DNA from: Streptomyces sp. DvalAA-14
Lineage (GTDB): Bacteria; Actinomycetota; Actinomycetes; Streptomycetales; Streptomycetaceae
Reading direction: 5' to 3'
Assembly (NCBI RefSeq): GCF_900091855.1
Contig: NZ_FMCH01000390.1
Span: 1 to 38,428 of the forward strand
DNA: 38,428 nucleotides
Shown here one piece after another: positions 7,793-15,295 of the stretch. How positions within the stretch are numbered: position 1 is the first letter of the stretch; every line of letters begins with the position of its first letter. The notes beneath the pieces were generated by a model. The model saw only the letters and a list, made by a program, of their open reading frames with translations. It had not been told where the DNA came from and searched no databases. The translations under genes were made by a program, and so were the position numbers.

Positions 7793-7928
7793 CCGAGGTC
7801 GGCGTAGTCGCACGTCAGAGGGGGCGCCCCGAAGTTCGGGGCACCCCCTCTGTGCTGCGGCTGCCTCGCCTCCTGCCGCACGTATCCCGCTGTCGACCAG
7901 CCTGGGTGGACCAGGCGTGGACCGGATT
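7734..7928 (+). repeat. Left attachment repeat (attL) of the tRNA-Ser island
   Basis: This segment aligns without gaps to 24621-24815. The first 61 bases (7734-7794), from the anticodon stem to the tRNA 3' end, are identical. The next 120 bases carry four mismatches. A last stretch (7915-7928) is weaker but ends in the shared GACCGGATT. A direct repeat starting inside a tRNA 3' half and flanking foreign genes is the classic result of tyrosine-recombinase integration. The unusual point is its length, since it includes the tRNA terminator. Confidence 0.85.
7818..7850 (+). terminator. Terminator hairpin behind tRNA-Ser (left copy, imperfect)
   Basis: The arms GAGGGGGCGCCCCG and CGGGGCACCCCCTC pair with one C-A mismatch. 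The matching hairpin in the right repeat (24705-24737) is perfect. It would end tRNA-Ser transcription. Confidence 0.7.
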
Positions 7929-7946
7929 TTCCTCCGGCGCTTGCCG

Positions 7947-8249
7947 TCAAAGACGCCTATGTCGCCCTTCGGCGGCTTCGGTTGTCGCCGATATGGATGC
8001 GGGTGGGTCCCCGTCCGTTCGGGTGTGACTCGTGACGCCCTCATGCGTACTGCGCCTCACAAGCAGGGCACCGATGCTATGGCAGCGGCTGATGAGGACA
8101 AGAACTACCAGTGCCCACGCCATGGTGTGGTCGTGCAGCCGGCCTGAGGTGATGGCCACGGCGCTGGTCGTGGTAATGGCTCCGCCGCCGATCAGCGATC
8201 GTCTCAGCCATTGTGGGACCAGCAGCTTGAACTCTTGGCTCTCGCTCAT
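7947..8249 (-). CDS. Possible small membrane protein
   Basis: From ATG 8249 (MSESQEFKLLVPQWLRR) a 100-residue frame shows two hydrophobic stretches, SLIGGGAITTTSAVAITSG and MAWALVVLVLISRC, then a polar tail. I recognise no family. No strong ribosome site is seen before 8249, and an in-frame start lies further upstream at 8288. It lies between the left att repeat and the integrase remnant, where small cargo genes are common. The frame could also be chance. Confidence 0.3.
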   Translation of the reverse strand: MSESQEFKLLVPQWLRRSLIGGGAITTTSAVAITSGRLHDHTMAWALVVLVLISRCHSIGALLVRRSTHEGVTSHTRTDGDPPASISATTEAAEGRHRRL

Positions 8250-8338
8250 CTGTTGCGCCTGACTGGAGGGCCGCCGGGGACAGCGCACGATCCGTTACCC
8301 GGAAGCCCCGGGCCCGCACATAAAAAGCTTAGCGCATT

Positions 8339-8361
8339 ACCTTCGAATCGAAGGTATTTTT
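8339..8361 (+). terminator. Perfect 8-bp palindrome followed by T run
   Basis: ACCTTCGA-A-TCGAAGGT (8339-8355) is a perfect inverted repeat with a one-base centre, followed by ATTTTTG. A one-base loop is too tight, so the real loop would take 3-5 bases. It could be a weak plus-strand terminator or a repressor operator in front of the minus-strand frame that starts at 8249. Confidence 0.4.
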
Positions 8362-8518
8362 GCCGTATCCCCTTTGAAGCATTGCGTACGTAGTGCCTTT
8401 GGGGCTGTGTGACCACCTCTGCTCACGGAGTCCCGGTCGGCGTCCGGCGACCCGGACCGAGGGCTGCTGATCAGCCTGCCCCTTCTGCGAGTACCCGCGC
8501 GATGCGTTCGTTGTCCTG

Positions 8519-8914
8519 CTACTGGCGGCCGTTGATGACCTTTGCGTAGAAGCGGTACAGGACGGCGACGCTATGGCCGGCCCGGCGGGCGGCCTCGGTC
8601 GCCTCGACTCCGGAGCTGAGCCAGAGGGAGACGCTGGCGTGACGGAGGGAGTACGGCACGTCGGCGATAGCCGTTGCCGCGTTCTCGGGTGAGAGGGCCT
8701 TCTGCCTGGCCGCCTTCCAGATGTCGGTGTACTCGGTAGAGCGGACGCGGCCTCCGCCGGCCGAGCGGAAGAGGCGACCGTCCGGTGCCATGCCGTACGT
8801 CTTCTTGTGCTGGCGGAGCCAGCTCACGAGTACGGGCGGTATCGGTACCGAACGAGTGGCTTTCCGAGCCCGACGCTTGACTTTAGGAGGAGCGACACTA
8901 TGAGGCCCAACTCT
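8519..8914 (-). pseudogene. Truncated tyrosine-type integrase (C-terminal catalytic half)
   Basis: The minus frame is open from 8914 to TAG at 8519 and translates the C-terminal half of a phage-type integrase. A basic stretch (KRRARKATRSVPIPPVLV) leads into the catalytic box with the RHxxxS/LRHAS arginine in SLRHASVSLW, the histidine in RAGHSVAVLYRFY and the tyrosine nucleophile close behind. The N-terminal DNA-binding domain and the first catalytic arginine region are missing: an in-frame stop lies at 8915-8917 and the promoter of the GntR gene occupies that place. The only in-frame start that could be used is GTG 8827. Position next to attL and orientation toward it suit the former integrase of this island. 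It is probably inactive. Confidence 0.75.
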
Positions 8915-8924
8915 CTAACTCGTC

Positions 8925-8939
8925 AAGACCTCTTGAGGA
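8925..8939 (+). promoter_or_regulatory. 15-bp palindromic operator-like element, copy 1
   Basis: AAGACCTCTTGAGGA holds two overlapping palindromes, AAGACCTCTT (with flanking C/G extending to CAAGA-CC-TCTTG) and CCTCTTGAGG. The identical 15-mer occurs on the other strand at 16960-16974. It is 42 bases upstream of the GntR start at 8982, the usual place for an autoregulated GntR operator. Confidence 0.55.
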
Positions 8940-8981
8940 CTTGTATGCTGAAGCCGCCCGATGATCAGGACGGTGAGCCGC

Positions 8982-9770
8982 ATGGCCAAGGCATACGAAC
9001 GGATCGCTGACGATCTACGTCAGCGCATCCGCGCAGGTGAGCTGGGCCCAGGCGACCGCCTGCCAGCCGAGACAACACTCGTGGACGAGTACGCCAAGAG
9101 CCTCCCGACAATCCGTCAGGCGTTGGGTCTCTTGCAGGCGGAGGGGCTGATCGAGAAGCAGCACGGCCGCGGCAACTTCGTCCGCCGGCCGCGCACGCCC
9201 GTCTTGCGCACCAACCTGCGGCACGCCTGGGAAAAGGGCCGTGCACGCGATCCCGAGGCGGAGCGGGCGCAGACGGGGGCGACCGAGCACGACACCGGCC
9301 TCGAGCTGAGCGACCTCATCTTTCATGCGGCCTACCACGAGGTGCCTGCGGAGCCGGAGATGGCGAAGATCTTCCGTGTCCCCGTCGGTACGGCCCTGGT
9401 GGAGCGGAACTACCGCACCCGGTATCGCGTGGAGCCGGCACCCTTCACCCTCGTACGGTCCTACCTCGTCCGCGACATGGTCGCCGCGAATCCGGACCTG
9501 TTGGACGAGACCAAGGAGCCCTACCCAGGCGGTACGCAAAGCCAACTCTTCACCATCGGGATCGAGTTGGACCGCATAGAGGAATACGTCACCGCCCGCC
9601 CGCCGACAGCGGAGGAGGCGGAGGAGCTGGCGATGCCGGCCGGCTCCGCGGTCATCGTGCTCCGCAAGACGTCGTACGACACCGACGACCGTCCGGTCGA
9701 GCACTCCGAAGTGATCCTGCCGGGCGACCGCACGGAGATGCTGTTCACCACCCACCTGGAAAGGTGGTGA
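8982..9770 (+). CDS. GntR-family repressor with UTRA ligand domain (island copy 1)
   Basis: The 262-residue protein has an N-terminal winged helix (YERIADDLRQRIRAGELGPG, then PTIRQALGLLQAEGLIEK and the wing HGRGNFVRR) and a UTRA effector domain from about residue 120 to the end. Proteins of this HutC/KorSA type repress island or plasmid genes and release DNA on binding a small ligand. I start at ATG 8982 (MAKAYERIADDL), because MIRTVSR before it is not part of the domain. The conserved palindrome at 8925-8939 lies just upstream, so autoregulation is likely. The glycosyltransferase frame overlaps its stop, which suggests one operon. Confidence 0.88.
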   Translation: MAKAYERIADDLRQRIRAGELGPGDRLPAETTLVDEYAKSLPTIRQALGLLQAEGLIEKQHGRGNFVRRPRTPVLRTNLRHAWEKGRARDPEAERAQTGATEHDTGLELSDLIFHAAYHEVPAEPEMAKIFRVPVGTALVERNYRTRYRVEPAPFTLVRSYLVRDMVAANPDLLDETKEPYPGGTQSQLFTIGIELDRIEEYVTARPPTAEEAEELAMPAGSAVIVLRKTSYDTDDRPVEHSEVILPGDRTEMLFTTHLERW

Positions 9771-10531
9771 CCGGCGTGCCGGCTCGCCGCATCGACGTCA
9801 TCACGGCCGTCCACCCACCCGCCGCCCCCTACCTCGCGGACGCGTACAAGTCCCTGTGTGCGCAGGAGCTTCCGGCCGGGTGGGAATGGCACTGGATCAT
9901 CCAGGAAGACGGCTACAGCGACGCGGTGACGCCCTACGTCCCTGACGACCCCCGGATCGCCTTCCACCAGGGCCGACCGGGCGGCCCTGGCGTCGCCCGC
10001 ACGATGGCCCTTGCCCACGCCTCCGGCCCGTACGTCAAAGTCCTCGACGCTGATGACCAGTTGACCCCGGGCGCCCTCGCCCGCGACTTGGCCGTCCTGG
10101 AAGCCGACCCCGCCCTCGGCTGGACGACCTCCCGCGTCCTGGACCTCCTGCCGGACGGTTCGACGGCTGGCTTCGACCAGGACCCGGCAGACGGCCCGAC
10201 CGAGCGCGGAGCGGTGGTCGCCTTCTGGAAGGCCAACAACTTCCGCGCCCAGGTCCACCCGGCCACCCTCTTCGTCCGCCGCGACCTGCTCCTCGCCTTG
10301 GGCGGCTGGATGGCCCTCCCCGCCTCCGAGGACACCGGCCTCCTCCTGGCCCTCAACACCGTCGCGCAGGGCTACTTCACCCGCGAATACGGACTCCTGT
10401 ACCGGAAGTGGCCCGGCCAGGCCACCGCCCAGACACACCACACCCACGAAGCCGAGCGCACAGCCCGCATGGCCGTCATCGAAGCCCGGGTGAACTCTCT
10501 GGCACTTCTCAGAGGCACTGACCCTCTGTAG
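9767..10531 (+). CDS. Family 2 glycosyltransferase
   Basis: The protein of about 254 residues has a GT-A fold of glycosyltransferase family 2. It opens RRIDVITAVHPPAAPYLADA, with QEDGYSD in the nucleotide-sugar region and VLDADDQ as the DxD-like metal site near residue 90. A segment with HPATLFVRRDLL and an acceptor-side ASEDTGLL follow. No membrane helix is seen, so it is a soluble cytoplasmic enzyme. Donor and acceptor cannot be told. GTG 9767 overlaps the GntR stop by four bases (GTGA), a sign of translational coupling; GTG 9776 has a better-spaced GGAAAGG and is equally possible. GntR plus glycosyltransferase pairs are recurrent in Streptomyces accessory DNA. Confidence 0.8.
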   Translation: MTGVPARRIDVITAVHPPAAPYLADAYKSLCAQELPAGWEWHWIIQEDGYSDAVTPYVPDDPRIAFHQGRPGGPGVARTMALAHASGPYVKVLDADDQLTPGALARDLAVLEADPALGWTTSRVLDLLPDGSTAGFDQDPADGPTERGAVVAFWKANNFRAQVHPATLFVRRDLLLALGGWMALPASEDTGLLLALNTVAQGYFTREYGLLYRKWPGQATAQTHHTHEAERTARMAVIEARVNSLALLRGTDPL

Positions 10532-10721
10532 GGAATCTCTCCAACGGCCCTGCAAATGATGAGGTTGCTGAGGTCGCTCACCTCGCGGTGGTCACCGCAC
10601 AGTGATCCTGCGGGATCTAGGGAAAGATCTTGAGCGCTAGTCAGTCTGCGGCTTGGGCTGCGACACGACAGGCGCATCGGTACGATCATGTGTCTAACTG
10701 GGGGGCATATGGGGGCGGTAG

Positions 10722-11492
10722 ATGACACTAGCGCAGAAGAATAAGGTCATCGAGAATTCTCTGACTGTGCTAGCGATCCTCTTCGGCAGTGTGGCCTTCG
10801 CCTTGTCGGTGGTGGCAGGACAGACCCCGAACATCGACTGGCCCTTGCTTATCGCGGGCATTGTCAGTACGGCAATCACCCTGGCCGTCGCTGCAATCGA
10901 GAAGAATCGCGCGAACAAGCTTCGAGATGCGACGGAGCGGCTGGCCAGAGACGCTGAGGTTCGTTACGAGCTGCTGGTTTCAGGACTCACCCCAAGTGTG
11001 AAGCATGTAGCCCGAATAGCCGGTATGACATTGGCATCGCTGCCTCTCGACATGCAGCGCGGAAGGTTGGATCAGTCCATTGCCGTCTCTGCGGCCGGCG
11101 TTTCTCCCGGATCACGGGGTATGTTCTACCGTTATGACCAGGTGACCAAAATTTTCACTTTGGCGGCGGAATGGCCAGGCGGGTCGAAGACAGAGGTTGT
11201 TCCTGGAGCCCCTGGGCACGGCATGATGAAGCGAGTGGCAGAGGATGGCAGGCTTTTCACCCGGTCGGGGCCTCCGTCGCCGTTCAAGGCGAGTGCGTCT
11301 GGTAGCGGACCCACGCCAACAAACGATGCTGTGGCGGTTGTTCCGGTGATAGTTGGATCAACACCTCTGGGCGTCCTGGCTGTCGACTCCGACCGCGCAT
11401 CGTGGTCCACTGGGACTCCGGAGTACAGCGACCGTGACATCCGCCAGCTCCTACTACTCGCGGATCTTCTTGGAGCTGGGTTGATACCATGA
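10722..11492 (+). CDS. Two-helix membrane protein with cytoplasmic GAF domain
   Basis: The 256-residue protein has two N-terminal membrane helices (about residues 14-32 and 39-60), a short charged helix (EKNRANKLRDATERLARDAE) and a C-terminal GAF-like domain (about 95-250). Its conserved-looking strands are MFYRYDQVTKIFTLAAEW, AVVPVIVGSTPLGVLAVDS and SDRDIRQLLLLADLLGAGL. GAF domains bind cyclic nucleotides or other small ligands. There is no kinase, cyclase or phosphatase domain, so the output must come from the membrane part or from a partner, perhaps the next gene. ATG 10722 has GGGGGCGG upstream. The base composition is slightly less G+C-rich than the host genes. Confidence 0.7.
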   Translation: MTLAQKNKVIENSLTVLAILFGSVAFALSVVAGQTPNIDWPLLIAGIVSTAITLAVAAIEKNRANKLRDATERLARDAEVRYELLVSGLTPSVKHVARIAGMTLASLPLDMQRGRLDQSIAVSAAGVSPGSRGMFYRYDQVTKIFTLAAEWPGGSKTEVVPGAPGHGMMKRVAEDGRLFTRSGPPSPFKASASGSGPTPTNDAVAVVPVIVGSTPLGVLAVDSDRASWSTGTPEYSDRDIRQLLLLADLLGAGLIP

Positions 11493-11513
11493 TCAAATTC
11501 AGGGAGGGCTGAG

Positions 11514-11867
11514 ATGCTGGAAGATCCTTGGTCCGATCGCGCGATTGCGGCGCATCTGTATGATCCAAGCGCGTTCTTTACCGATCAGGACAGTTCACTC
11601 GCACACGTGGACCGAGTCATTGATGCGAGAATGGACGAGATCTATCGATCGCTTCCCGGTGATCGTTTGAGTCTCTTCCTTTCAGCGACCGGCACGGTTG
11701 CCGCCACTGTCTGGTTGTCCTTCGCCGGGACTCGCTGGGCTATCGCCCCTGGTGTGGTGACACTGGCTATCGTCGCTGTCTGGATTATTGCGGTTTCGCC
11801 TAACCCTCGACGGCGTCCTTTGCCTCCGGAAACCGATGACGAGCCAGAGCCGTTCCCTAGAGGCTAA
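11514..11867 (+). CDS. Small two-helix membrane protein, partner of GAF protein
   Basis: The 117-residue product has a polar N-terminal half of about 50 residues (MLEDPWSDRAIAAHLYDPSA, then HVDRVIDARMDEIYRSL), two membrane helices (about 52-70, LSLFLSATGTVAATVWLSF, and 75-95, WAIAPGVVTLAIVAVWIIAV) and a proline/acid-rich tail. I recognise no family. GGGAGGG precedes ATG 11514, and the gene starts 21 bases after the GAF gene, so both should be on one transcript. Its end overlaps the end of the convergent GntR gene by 11 bases. Confidence 0.65.
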   Translation: MLEDPWSDRAIAAHLYDPSAFFTDQDSSLAHVDRVIDARMDEIYRSLPGDRLSLFLSATGTVAATVWLSFAGTRWAIAPGVVTLAIVAVWIIAVSPNPRRRPLPPETDDEPEPFPRG

Positions 11868-12612
11868 CCGGCACCTCGTAGACGATCTCGCAGAGCGAGG
11901 CGGGCACAACGATGTCCGCCGTCTCCACCGGCCGGCCGTCCTCGCTGTAATACGTCCGCTCGATGTGCGTGGCCAAGGTGCCCTTCTGGACGCCGAGCAG
12001 CGCGGCTTCCTCGGCGGTGACCGCCCGCGGTGACGGCTGCTCCACCGCGCGGCTGACCCTCACCCCGATCTCCGCCATCCGCCGGACGACGCCGATGCCC
12101 GCGTGCGGGCCGCCCTCGGGTAGGACGATGAGGGTGCCGGCCGTGAGGGCAGACGGCTCCCAGCTGGTCGAGAGCTGGACCGGCTTGCCATCGGCCAAGA
12201 ACTCGTAAGCCGTGCGTACACACAACTCACCCTCCCCGATGCCGAGTCGGGCGGCGATGTCCGCAGGCGCCGGCACCTTCGCATCGGTGCGGCTCTCCCA
12301 AGTGCCTCGCTTGCCGAGCGCCGCCATGTCCGCCTGAAAGGGCGAGCCGCCGACCTGTTCGCGGTATATCGACCGCACCATCCGCAACCGTGCGCGCGGC
12401 TCGGCGACGTACGTACCTGAGCCCGCGCGGCCTTCGAGGGTGCCGACGGAGATCAGCAGCTCCTGAGCGCGGCGGATGACGTTGTCTCCGACGCCGTACT
12501 GCTGGGCGAGTTCGGCGCGGGAGGGGAGGCGGTCCCCGGGTGCCCAGTCCTGGCGCGCGATGCGCTCGCGGAGCACGTCGGCGATGCGGAGGTACGGCGG
12601 CTGCTCAGGCAT
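11857..12612 (-). CDS. GntR-family repressor with UTRA domain (island copy 2)
   Basis: The 251-residue protein opens MPEQPPYLRIADVLRERIAR and has a winged helix (residues about 6-75; SGTYVAEPRARLR is the wing end) and a UTRA domain (about 95-248). It most resembles KorSA-type regulators of pSAM2-like integrative elements, which repress transfer or replication genes. No Shine-Dalgarno sequence precedes ATG 12612. Instead a TAGATT box seven bases upstream suggests a leaderless message whose promoter is covered by palindromes (12613-12651), a layout fit for autorepression. It is divergent from the small gene at 12692 and may control that leftward/rightward pair. Confidence 0.88.
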   Translation of the reverse strand: MPEQPPYLRIADVLRERIARQDWAPGDRLPSRAELAQQYGVGDNVIRRAQELLISVGTLEGRAGSGTYVAEPRARLRMVRSIYREQVGGSPFQADMAALGKRGTWESRTDAKVPAPADIAARLGIGEGELCVRTAYEFLADGKPVQLSTSWEPSALTAGTLIVLPEGGPHAGIGVVRRMAEIGVRVSRAVEQPSPRAVTAEEAALLGVQKGTLATHIERTYYSEDGRPVETADIVVPASLCEIVYEVPVSL

Positions 12613-12651
12613 GTGGACAATCTAGTCCACTAGCTCTAAGTTAGTTAACTA
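12613..12651 (-). promoter_or_regulatory. Promoter with nested operator palindromes for GntR copy 2
   Basis: On the minus strand TTAACT (near 12645-12650) and TAGATT (12619-12624) are spaced 18 bases, a fair -35/-10 pair that would start transcription at or next to the ATG. Three palindromes overlap it: GTGGAC-AATCTA-GTCCAC (12613-12630), CTAGT-CC-ACTAG (12622-12633) and TAGTTAACTA (12642-12651). Confidence 0.55.
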
Positions 12652-12691
12652 GCATCACCGAGGGTGCTCGCTTGGCAACGGAGGACGCCTT

Positions 12692-12973
12692 GTGCCACCG
12701 CGCGACCGACGTATCGCCGCCATCTCGGCGCGCCTCACCGCCGTCGGACTCGAACCGGAGCTGAAGGAGTACGCCCACTACACGTCCATTGAGGCGCGGG
12801 TACCCGACTCTTCCCCGGTCGAGTCCTGGTCGGAGGTCCTGGCGGCGCTCGAAACCGCCGACGGGTTCGGCCTCGCCGACAGTGCGGCCCGCGGCCGTTC
12901 GCTGTGGGCCACCATCCGCAAGAGCGTCCCCGCGGCCACATCGGCCGCCGAGACGCCACACGAGCAGCTATAG
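12692..12973 (+). CDS. Small hypothetical protein of integrative-element type
   Basis: The 93-residue protein starts at GTG 12692 with GGAGG seven bases upstream. It opens MPPRDRRIAAISARLTAVGL and contains SWSEVLAALETADGFGLADS and GRSLWATIRK. Proteins of this kind are common in Streptomyces accessory clusters next to GntR genes, but no function is known to me. It is the first gene of a rightward run (12692-15235) in which the later genes overlap by one to four bases. Its promoter region is shared with the divergent GntR gene. Confidence 0.65.
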   Translation: MPPRDRRIAAISARLTAVGLEPELKEYAHYTSIEARVPDSSPVESWSEVLAALETADGFGLADSAARGRSLWATIRKSVPAATSAAETPHEQL

Positions 12974-12985
12974 GAGCTGACTACC

Positions 12986-13255
12986 GTGTTCGACCACTTT
13001 CGCAGAGCCGCCCGCCGGATCGCGCGGCAACTCGTCCCCACGACAGGACGCCACCGCCAACGGCCCCCGCAACCGGACCCGTTGGATACGCCCATGAACT
13101 TCGGGACCACCAGGTCTTTACGGCCATTGCGCCCGCCGACGCCGCCCTTTCGGCCGGACGATCACCCGCTGGTCCGCCCGTACGTCCTCAACGCCGAGGA
13201 ATGGGCCCGGCGTCGCGACGAAGTCCGGCCGCGAGTGACGGCCAATGCCTCATGA
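12986..13255 (+). CDS. Small basic hypothetical protein
   Basis: The 89-residue frame starts at GTG 12986 (MFDHFRRAARRIARQLVP), with AGGAGCTG about 10 bases upstream overlapping the end of the preceding gene. The first 30 residues are strongly basic, the middle is proline-rich, and the end reads DDHPLVRPYVLNAEEWARRR, the most protein-like part. The stop overlaps the ATG of the next GntR gene by four bases (ATGA), which supports translation. Function unknown. Confidence 0.6.
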   Translation: MFDHFRRAARRIARQLVPTTGRHRQRPPQPDPLDTPMNFGTTRSLRPLRPPTPPFRPDDHPLVRPYVLNAEEWARRRDEVRPRVTANAS

Positions 13256-13947
13256 CCGCCCGCCACCAGCAGGTCGCCGACGACCTCCGCCGCCTCATCG
13301 CGTCCGGAACGCTCCCGGTCGGCGAACGCCTCGCCCCCGAGACCCAACTCGCCGCCCATTACCGCGTCAGCACCCCGACCCTCCGCGACGCCCTCGAACT
13401 GCTCCGCGCGGAAGGGCTGATCGAGAAGTTCCAGGGCCGCGGCAACTACGTCCGCCGGCCACCCGAACGGCTCACCTACCCGAGGGCCGACGGCACCGAA
13501 GACCTTCACGTGACCGTCAGCTCAACCGACCTCGCGGCAACTGAAGACTTGGCCGCCCGCCTCCGAACACGGCCGAACGACGCGGTCACCGAATACGTAT
13601 GCCTGAGCCACGGCGCCGACTCCCCGCAGAGCCTCGCGCACCTCTACGTTCCCCACGCCGTAGCCCGGATCCAAGCTCCCCCGATCGGCGCCTCGCCCTG
13701 GGGCGACGACATCCTCACCGCGGCCGGCGTGCTCGCGGCGGCCAGCACCGACCAGGTCACCGCCCGGTTCCCCACCGCGGCGGAAGCACAGTCGTTGCGC
13801 ATCGGCGCCCGTACGCCCGTCCTCGCCGTGGAACGCACCATCGCCGCGGACGACGGCCAGATAGTCGCCTACGCACTCCTCGTACTCCCAGGCGACCGCG
13901 CGGAGGTCGCCGTCGTCACCCGGATCGACAAGAAAGCGGAAGCGTGA
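13252..13947 (+). CDS. GntR-family repressor with UTRA domain (island copy 3)
   Basis: The 231-residue protein opens MTARHQQVADDLRRLIASGT and has the winged helix TPTLRDALELLRAEGLIEKF with wing GRGNYVRRP, then a short UTRA-like domain to DRAEVAVVTRI. The DNA-binding half is close to that of copy 1 (both contain LRAEGLIEK or LQAEGLIEK and GRGN-VRRP), so the two probably share ancestry. I start at ATG 13252 because it overlaps the previous stop and begins the domain; the frame is open much further upstream, but those codons are a shadow. It is the regulator inside the overlapping run of five genes. Confidence 0.87.
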   Translation: MTARHQQVADDLRRLIASGTLPVGERLAPETQLAAHYRVSTPTLRDALELLRAEGLIEKFQGRGNYVRRPPERLTYPRADGTEDLHVTVSSTDLAATEDLAARLRTRPNDAVTEYVCLSHGADSPQSLAHLYVPHAVARIQAPPIGASPWGDDILTAAGVLAAASTDQVTARFPTAAEAQSLRIGARTPVLAVERTIAADDGQIVAYALLVLPGDRAEVAVVTRIDKKAEA

Positions 13948-14720
13948 TGACCGAAGTCCCCTCGACGCACGACCTGAAGCCGCCCGAATCCGGTTCCGCT
14001 TCCGTGCTGCGTCTCCTCCCGTGGGCCTCCCCGGAGGGCCGACCCGCCTACTTGAGCACCGGCGGGGGCTTCCTCGCCGGTCTCGCCGACGAGATCGAGG
14101 AACTCCAACTCGGTTCGGCGAAAGAGGTGTTCGACGTCGTTCCCATCGTCCTGGGCAACCCCGACGCGAGCCCCGAGGAGCTTCGCTTCGCCGCCCAGCG
14201 GCTTCACGAATCGCTCGGGGATACGTTGCGGGTGGCTCTGAGCAGGGGGTTGCGCGGCTCGTCATCGCCAGTCGGCCAGGTGAGGCCGGTGGTGGTGGAG
14301 AGGTGGGCGCACAGTCCCCGATCCGTCGGAGAGGCTCGACACGAGCTGCGGCGCGCGCTTGAGGCGTGGGGGCTCGACACGATGGCGGACACGGCGGAAC
14401 TCGTCCTCTCCGAACTGCTCACCAACGCCGTCCGCCACGCGCACTCGCCGCTGGATGGGGAGATCGAGACGCGTTACGAGCGCGGAGACGGCGGCGTTCG
14501 TATCGAGGTGCACGACGCCAACCAGACCTGGCCCTTGCTCCAAAAGCTCTCGGAGGATGGGGAGTCGGGGCGTGGGCTTGCTCTGGTCGACGCGCTCACC
14601 GCGTCGCGCTGGGGAGTGAGCGAACATGAAGGGGTCGGAAAACTCGTATGGGCGATCGTCGCGGATGCCGGCGCTGGTGAGCCGTCCGGCGCTACCGGGC
14701 CAGGGGCGAGCACCCTATGA
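13947..14720 (+). CDS. ATP-binding protein, HATPase_c with family-specific N-terminal region
   Basis: The 257-residue protein has an N-terminal region of about 110 residues (RPAYLSTGGGFLAGLADEIE is typical of a Streptomyces family) and a C-terminal HATPase domain with N box LVLSELLTNAVRHAHS, G1 box IEVHDANQTWP and G2 box ESGRGLALVDALTASRWGV. Such stand-alone ATPases are seen as anti-sigma-like kinases. ATG 13947 overlaps the GntR stop (TGATGA), so translation should be coupled. GntR, this ATPase and a DUF6907 protein form a set that recurs in streptomycetes; the set's job is unknown. Confidence 0.85.
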   Translation: MTEVPSTHDLKPPESGSASVLRLLPWASPEGRPAYLSTGGGFLAGLADEIEELQLGSAKEVFDVVPIVLGNPDASPEELRFAAQRLHESLGDTLRVALSRGLRGSSSPVGQVRPVVVERWAHSPRSVGEARHELRRALEAWGLDTMADTAELVLSELLTNAVRHAHSPLDGEIETRYERGDGGVRIEVHDANQTWPLLQKLSEDGESGRGLALVDALTASRWGVSEHEGVGKLVWAIVADAGAGEPSGATGPGASTL

Positions 14721-15235
14721 CCAGCACCGCTACGACACGTCCCGGCGCGAACTCGCCCCTTGGCGCTCCCGCTGCCGAGCCCGTACAGCCTGGCCGTTCC
14801 TGGACCATCGCCACCACCGCCGGGTACGCCGCGACCGGCTACCTCCCCGCATGGGCGGTGGCCGACCCCAGCGAGACCGGGATATCGCTCGACCTGCTCC
14901 CAATCCGCTTGGCGGACGTCAACCACTGCACGGTCTTCGAGGGCCAGACCATGCGGGTCCGATCGCCGGGGTGCGGCTGTGTGCCCGGTCGGCTGGGGGA
15001 GACGGAGGTTTTGCGGGGGAGTATCGACTGCAATCCCTACGCCGAGGACCCCGAGCCGTCCGATCCGGTCGTCAACATCGCCACCATTGAGGACTTCTGG
15101 ATCAACGGCCTCGACTCGGACGGCCTCGCCGAGATCGCCGCCAAGCTACGCGCCAAGGCGGACCGCCTCGACCGCGAGATACGTCCTCGGCTCCTCGCTG
15201 CCCGCGCCGACTGGACCGCCCACCACGCCACCTGA
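14717..15235 (+). CDS. DUF6907-like protein
   Basis: The 172-residue protein begins with a polar tail, then GYAATGYLPAWAVADPSETG, LADVNHCTVFEGQTMRV, IDCNPYAEDPEPSDPVVNIA and the helical end LAEIAAKLRAKADRLDREIR. This fits the DUF6907 family found beside HATPase and GntR genes in Streptomyces. It is soluble with no known activity. ATG 14717 overlaps the ATPase stop by four bases (ATGA). It ends the rightward run; the convergent CPT-like gene ends 60 bases further on. Confidence 0.72.
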   Translation: MTSTATTRPGANSPLGAPAAEPVQPGRSWTIATTAGYAATGYLPAWAVADPSETGISLDLLPIRLADVNHCTVFEGQTMRVRSPGCGCVPGRLGETEVLRGSIDCNPYAEDPEPSDPVVNIATIEDFWINGLDSDGLAEIAAKLRAKADRLDREIRPRLLAARADWTAHHAT

Positions 15236-15295
15236 ACCCGAGCGCCACCACCACGCCCCGGCCGCCCGCGTCCCTTGCGGCGGCCGGGCCGTCGA

